Shown here: positions 61,531-64,000 of the stretch, one piece after another
Layout of the letters: each line of letters opens with the position of its first letter
Numbering within the stretch: the first letter of the stretch is position 1
Assembly: GCA_013399855.1 (NCBI GenBank)
Contig: VXAY01005274.1
Coordinates: 517,279 to 581,278 of the forward strand
Reading direction: 5' to 3'
Source of the DNA: Oxyruncus cristatus
Lineage: Eukaryota; Chordata; Aves; Passeriformes; Cotingidae
Length of the DNA stretch: 64,000 bases
Program-made: the position numbers and the translations under genes
The notes under the pieces: model-generated
Database searches by the model: none
The model's input: the letters and a program-made list of their open reading frames with translations, nothing else
What the model was told of the DNA's origin: nothing

Positions 61531-61837
61531 GGACCAGCTCCCTGACAGGAGGGTGGAGCCAGGTGGGGAGTCGGGCTCTGCTCCCATGGAATGAGTGACA
61601 GACCAAGAGGAAGTGTCCTCAAGCTGTGGCAAGGGAGGTTCAAGTTGGATATTAGGGGAAATTTCTTCATGGAAAGGCTTGCCCAGCCCTGGCACAGGCT
61701 ACCCAGGGCAGTGGTGGAGTCACCATCCCTGGAGGGATTTAAAAGCTGTGTAAATGTGGCACTTGGGGACATGGGTTAGTGGTGGCCTTGGCAGTGCTGT
61801 GATTCTCTTATTCTCTTATGATTCTCTTATTCTATGA
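61531..61837 (+). mobile_element. CR1 3' end with a 3' UTR deletion and variant octamers
   Basis: The plus-strand frame 61591-61779 encodes FFMERLAQPWHRLPR and VVESPSLEGFK, the C-terminal end of CR1 ORF2. Just upstream GCTCCCTGACAGGAGGGTGG and GGGCTCTGCTCCCATGGAAT are also CR1. After GGCCTTGGCAGTGCT the sequence jumps straight to GATTCTC. The 'TTGGACTCGATGATCTT' to 'CCAACC' block kept by the sister copies at 4021 and 46630 is absent. The tail is made of ATTCTCTT units instead of ATTCTATG, except for the last one. The copy is inactive. Confidence 0.95.
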
Positions 61838-64000
61838 ACACACAGGGAATGCATTGACCAAAGTGGCTGCCAATCAAACAAGTGTGTTTTGAAGCCGACT
61901 AACAACTTGATATCATGGCTTGTATCCTCTGTGCATCCAAAATATTAATAGAGAGCAGGTAAAGGGGCTTCTTGTAAAAATCCAAAGGTGCTGGATGGAG
62001 TTGTCCCTGTGGTTAAATAAAGGTAGGAAAAAAAGAAGCGCTATATTCACATTTTGTTTACCTTACTTAAACTTCTCACTAATGTAACATCATCAGATGT
62101 GAGTGATAGAACGTGACATCAGTTCTGTTACAAATGCCAAAAAAAATTCTATGCAGTTTATAGAAGCCATGACAGATCTTTAAAATAAATGATTTTTGGT
62201 TTGGGGCTTAGGTTGTTTTTTTTTTAACAATTTTGCAGTGTTGGCAGTTTAAGGAATCTGAAAATTGAATCCATCCATCTGGCACTGGGAAAACAAACAA
62301 CATATTTGTCTCTGTATTCTCTTTTCACTCCAAAGCTAAACACAACCAAGTAAATGTGAAGTGGGAGGGGAAGGGGAGGCTGAAATCTCTTACCACTCAG
62401 GATATTAGCTTGAACAGGTTCTAAAGAGATGATTTCACTAATTTACTGAAATTACTCCTTGAAATTGAGAAATTCCAAAACTTATAGAACATCTGAAAAG
62501 TGCAATATGTGTAAATTCCAGGAATTGATTTGGCAGTGCAGGGGTCAGTCTTGTCCTCTCGAATGCAAGGCTGAATTCCTTGGCGTGGAGCCATCAGAGC
62601 CATGGAGGGATACATGTACCCATCCTGGTATCCAAGGGTATCATGGAGGCTTTTCCAAGCAAGGATAAGTGGCAGCAGTGCTGTTCCAAGTTAATTATTG
62701 ACACCACAATAACCTGAAGCTGCCCGCTGAGGACTCTGTGGATGCTCTGCAGCGCTGTTCTCACTCTCTGCCTTTTCCATCCAGTCTCCTCCGTCACAGT
62801 TCTTCAGCCATTTCAGGGATGATGGAGGTGTTTTACCATCATTTTTTTCTCCTTTTGGATGTGGGAGGAATGACAGGAGATGCACGACGGTGTCTCAACA
62901 GGGAGCCCACCTGGTCCCTGCACAAGTAAATGCAACAATCCATAGATTCTCTTCTTCCATGTGCAGAACGAAATAGTTCCAGAAATTCGGTTATCCCTGG
63001 GCCTTCATCTTGAAGTGACCATCCCCGGACCCCCTCAGGGCTTCCTGCACTCTGCTGTGCATGGTTCTATAGGTGATTTCTTTAATTTTTCTTTCCTGGG
63101 CTATAACAGCTGTGTCCATCAGGAAAGCTTTGGTTGTGGAGAGCAGGTCCTGGGGCTGTGGGTGTACCTTGAGCCTCTGAGCTGGAAACTTCAAATGCCC
63201 AATGTGTGCAGCTCCATGTCAGGAAAACATAATGATTAACCTGTCTGAGGGCCTGATCCGTGTTCTCTCACTTTCCTTCTACGTGGCAGTGAGTTGTTTT
63301 ACTGATCTAAGCATCACATAGCTCTTCATGGGTCAGGCTGAAGATTTAGCAGCCTCGCATAGTGAAGGATAACCCTGATACTGCTTCCCTCTGGAGAAGG
63401 TATTTCAGCCTTCAAGAGAAGAAAATCACCTCATTCAGATACTGATTAAATTTTGAGGAAAGCAGTCAGAAATTGAGGTTGTCAATTTTTATACCTGGGT
63501 TCAGGTCAGTTGAGGATTGATCACTGTGCACTTGCCATATGAGAGAAGCTGTAAAGAGTTAATCTTTATCAGAAAATCATAAGCACCCTGGCCACATTAT
63601 TTCCATTAAACTCCCTCTCCCCATCTATAACCTTGGTCAAAAAATCAGGAATGAAAATCATTATCTATTTCATTCACATCTGCTATTAATTTTTTTGAAG
63701 CCTCTTTCTAATCTGATTAGAACTTCTCCTCTAAACCAAACAAATTCTAAACTCAAGGCTAAAATATCAGGTTAGCTTAGTAATTCACATAATATTTTTA
63801 TTTTCTCTTCCTAATTGAATTTGTACATTGATTTGTGTTACTGTTCTCCTGACCAGTTATTATTAACCGTTTACCAAATGCCAAGGGTATGCAATGCACT
63901 GGGAAGACACTGATGGCAAATTGCTTTCCAGTTATTATATTCCATCGGTTCTGTCCCTGCCCAGGCAATCAGCTGTGCCTCTGCTCTGGCTCTTCCTCCC
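61838..64000. other. Unique AT-rich stretch to the window end, no gene recognised
   Basis: No gene or repeat family was recognised. There is a T10 run at 62216-62225, and the sequence is AT-rich from 63560 onward. Frames are under 95 codons. Confidence 0.6.

Overview
The window looks like non-coding vertebrate DNA, most probably from a bird. The evidence is about a dozen short copies of the CR1 LINE retrotransposon. They are cut off at their 5' ends, and many keep the typical avian CR1 3' end: a TTCCAACC block followed by ATTCTATG-type octamers, or the reverse complement of these. The sequence is moderately AT-rich, CpG-poor and almost free of other young repeats, as expected for an avian macrochromosome. 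Turtle or crocodilian DNA also carries CR1, so the bird call is strong but not proven. Nothing suggests a bacterium, phage or virus.

I found no protein-coding gene that I can defend. The long open frames lie in locally GC-rich stretches, several begin at TTG or GTG, and none has a recognisable domain, except pieces of the CR1 ORF2 protein. No tRNA, rRNA or CRISPR array was seen. The window is best read as intergenic (gene-desert) or deep intronic DNA.

Layout: 1-12 kb is unique sequence with a minus-strand CR1 at 4.0-4.5 kb, a tiny plus-strand CR1 tail at 8.7 kb and an X-box-like motif beside a CpG-rich patch at 11.8 kb. From 12 to 25 kb there are five CR1 pieces of different ages. From 25 to 44 kb the sequence is mostly unique; it has AT-rich stretches with inverted homeodomain-like motifs (27.6 and 29.3 kb), a GC-rich block (33.7-35.3 kb) and a fossil of the CR1 reverse transcriptase (39.2 kb). 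From 44.7 to 47.2 kb lies a cluster of four minus-strand CR1s around a 20/21-bp minisatellite. From 50.4 to 54.4 kb lie two nearly identical copies of a 173-181 bp module, the second ending just before the clearest CpG island in the window. From 54 to 64 kb the sequence is unique again, with a TTTG-rich tract, an inverted AGGTCA pair and two plus-strand CR1s.

The items most worth checking are the recent 173-181 bp duplication (50398-50578 and 53725-53897), the CpG island at 53961-54346 with an ETS/CRE-like motif, the 12-bp perfect inverted repeat at 27642-27678, and the CR1 cluster. I do not see a new multi-gene system here.
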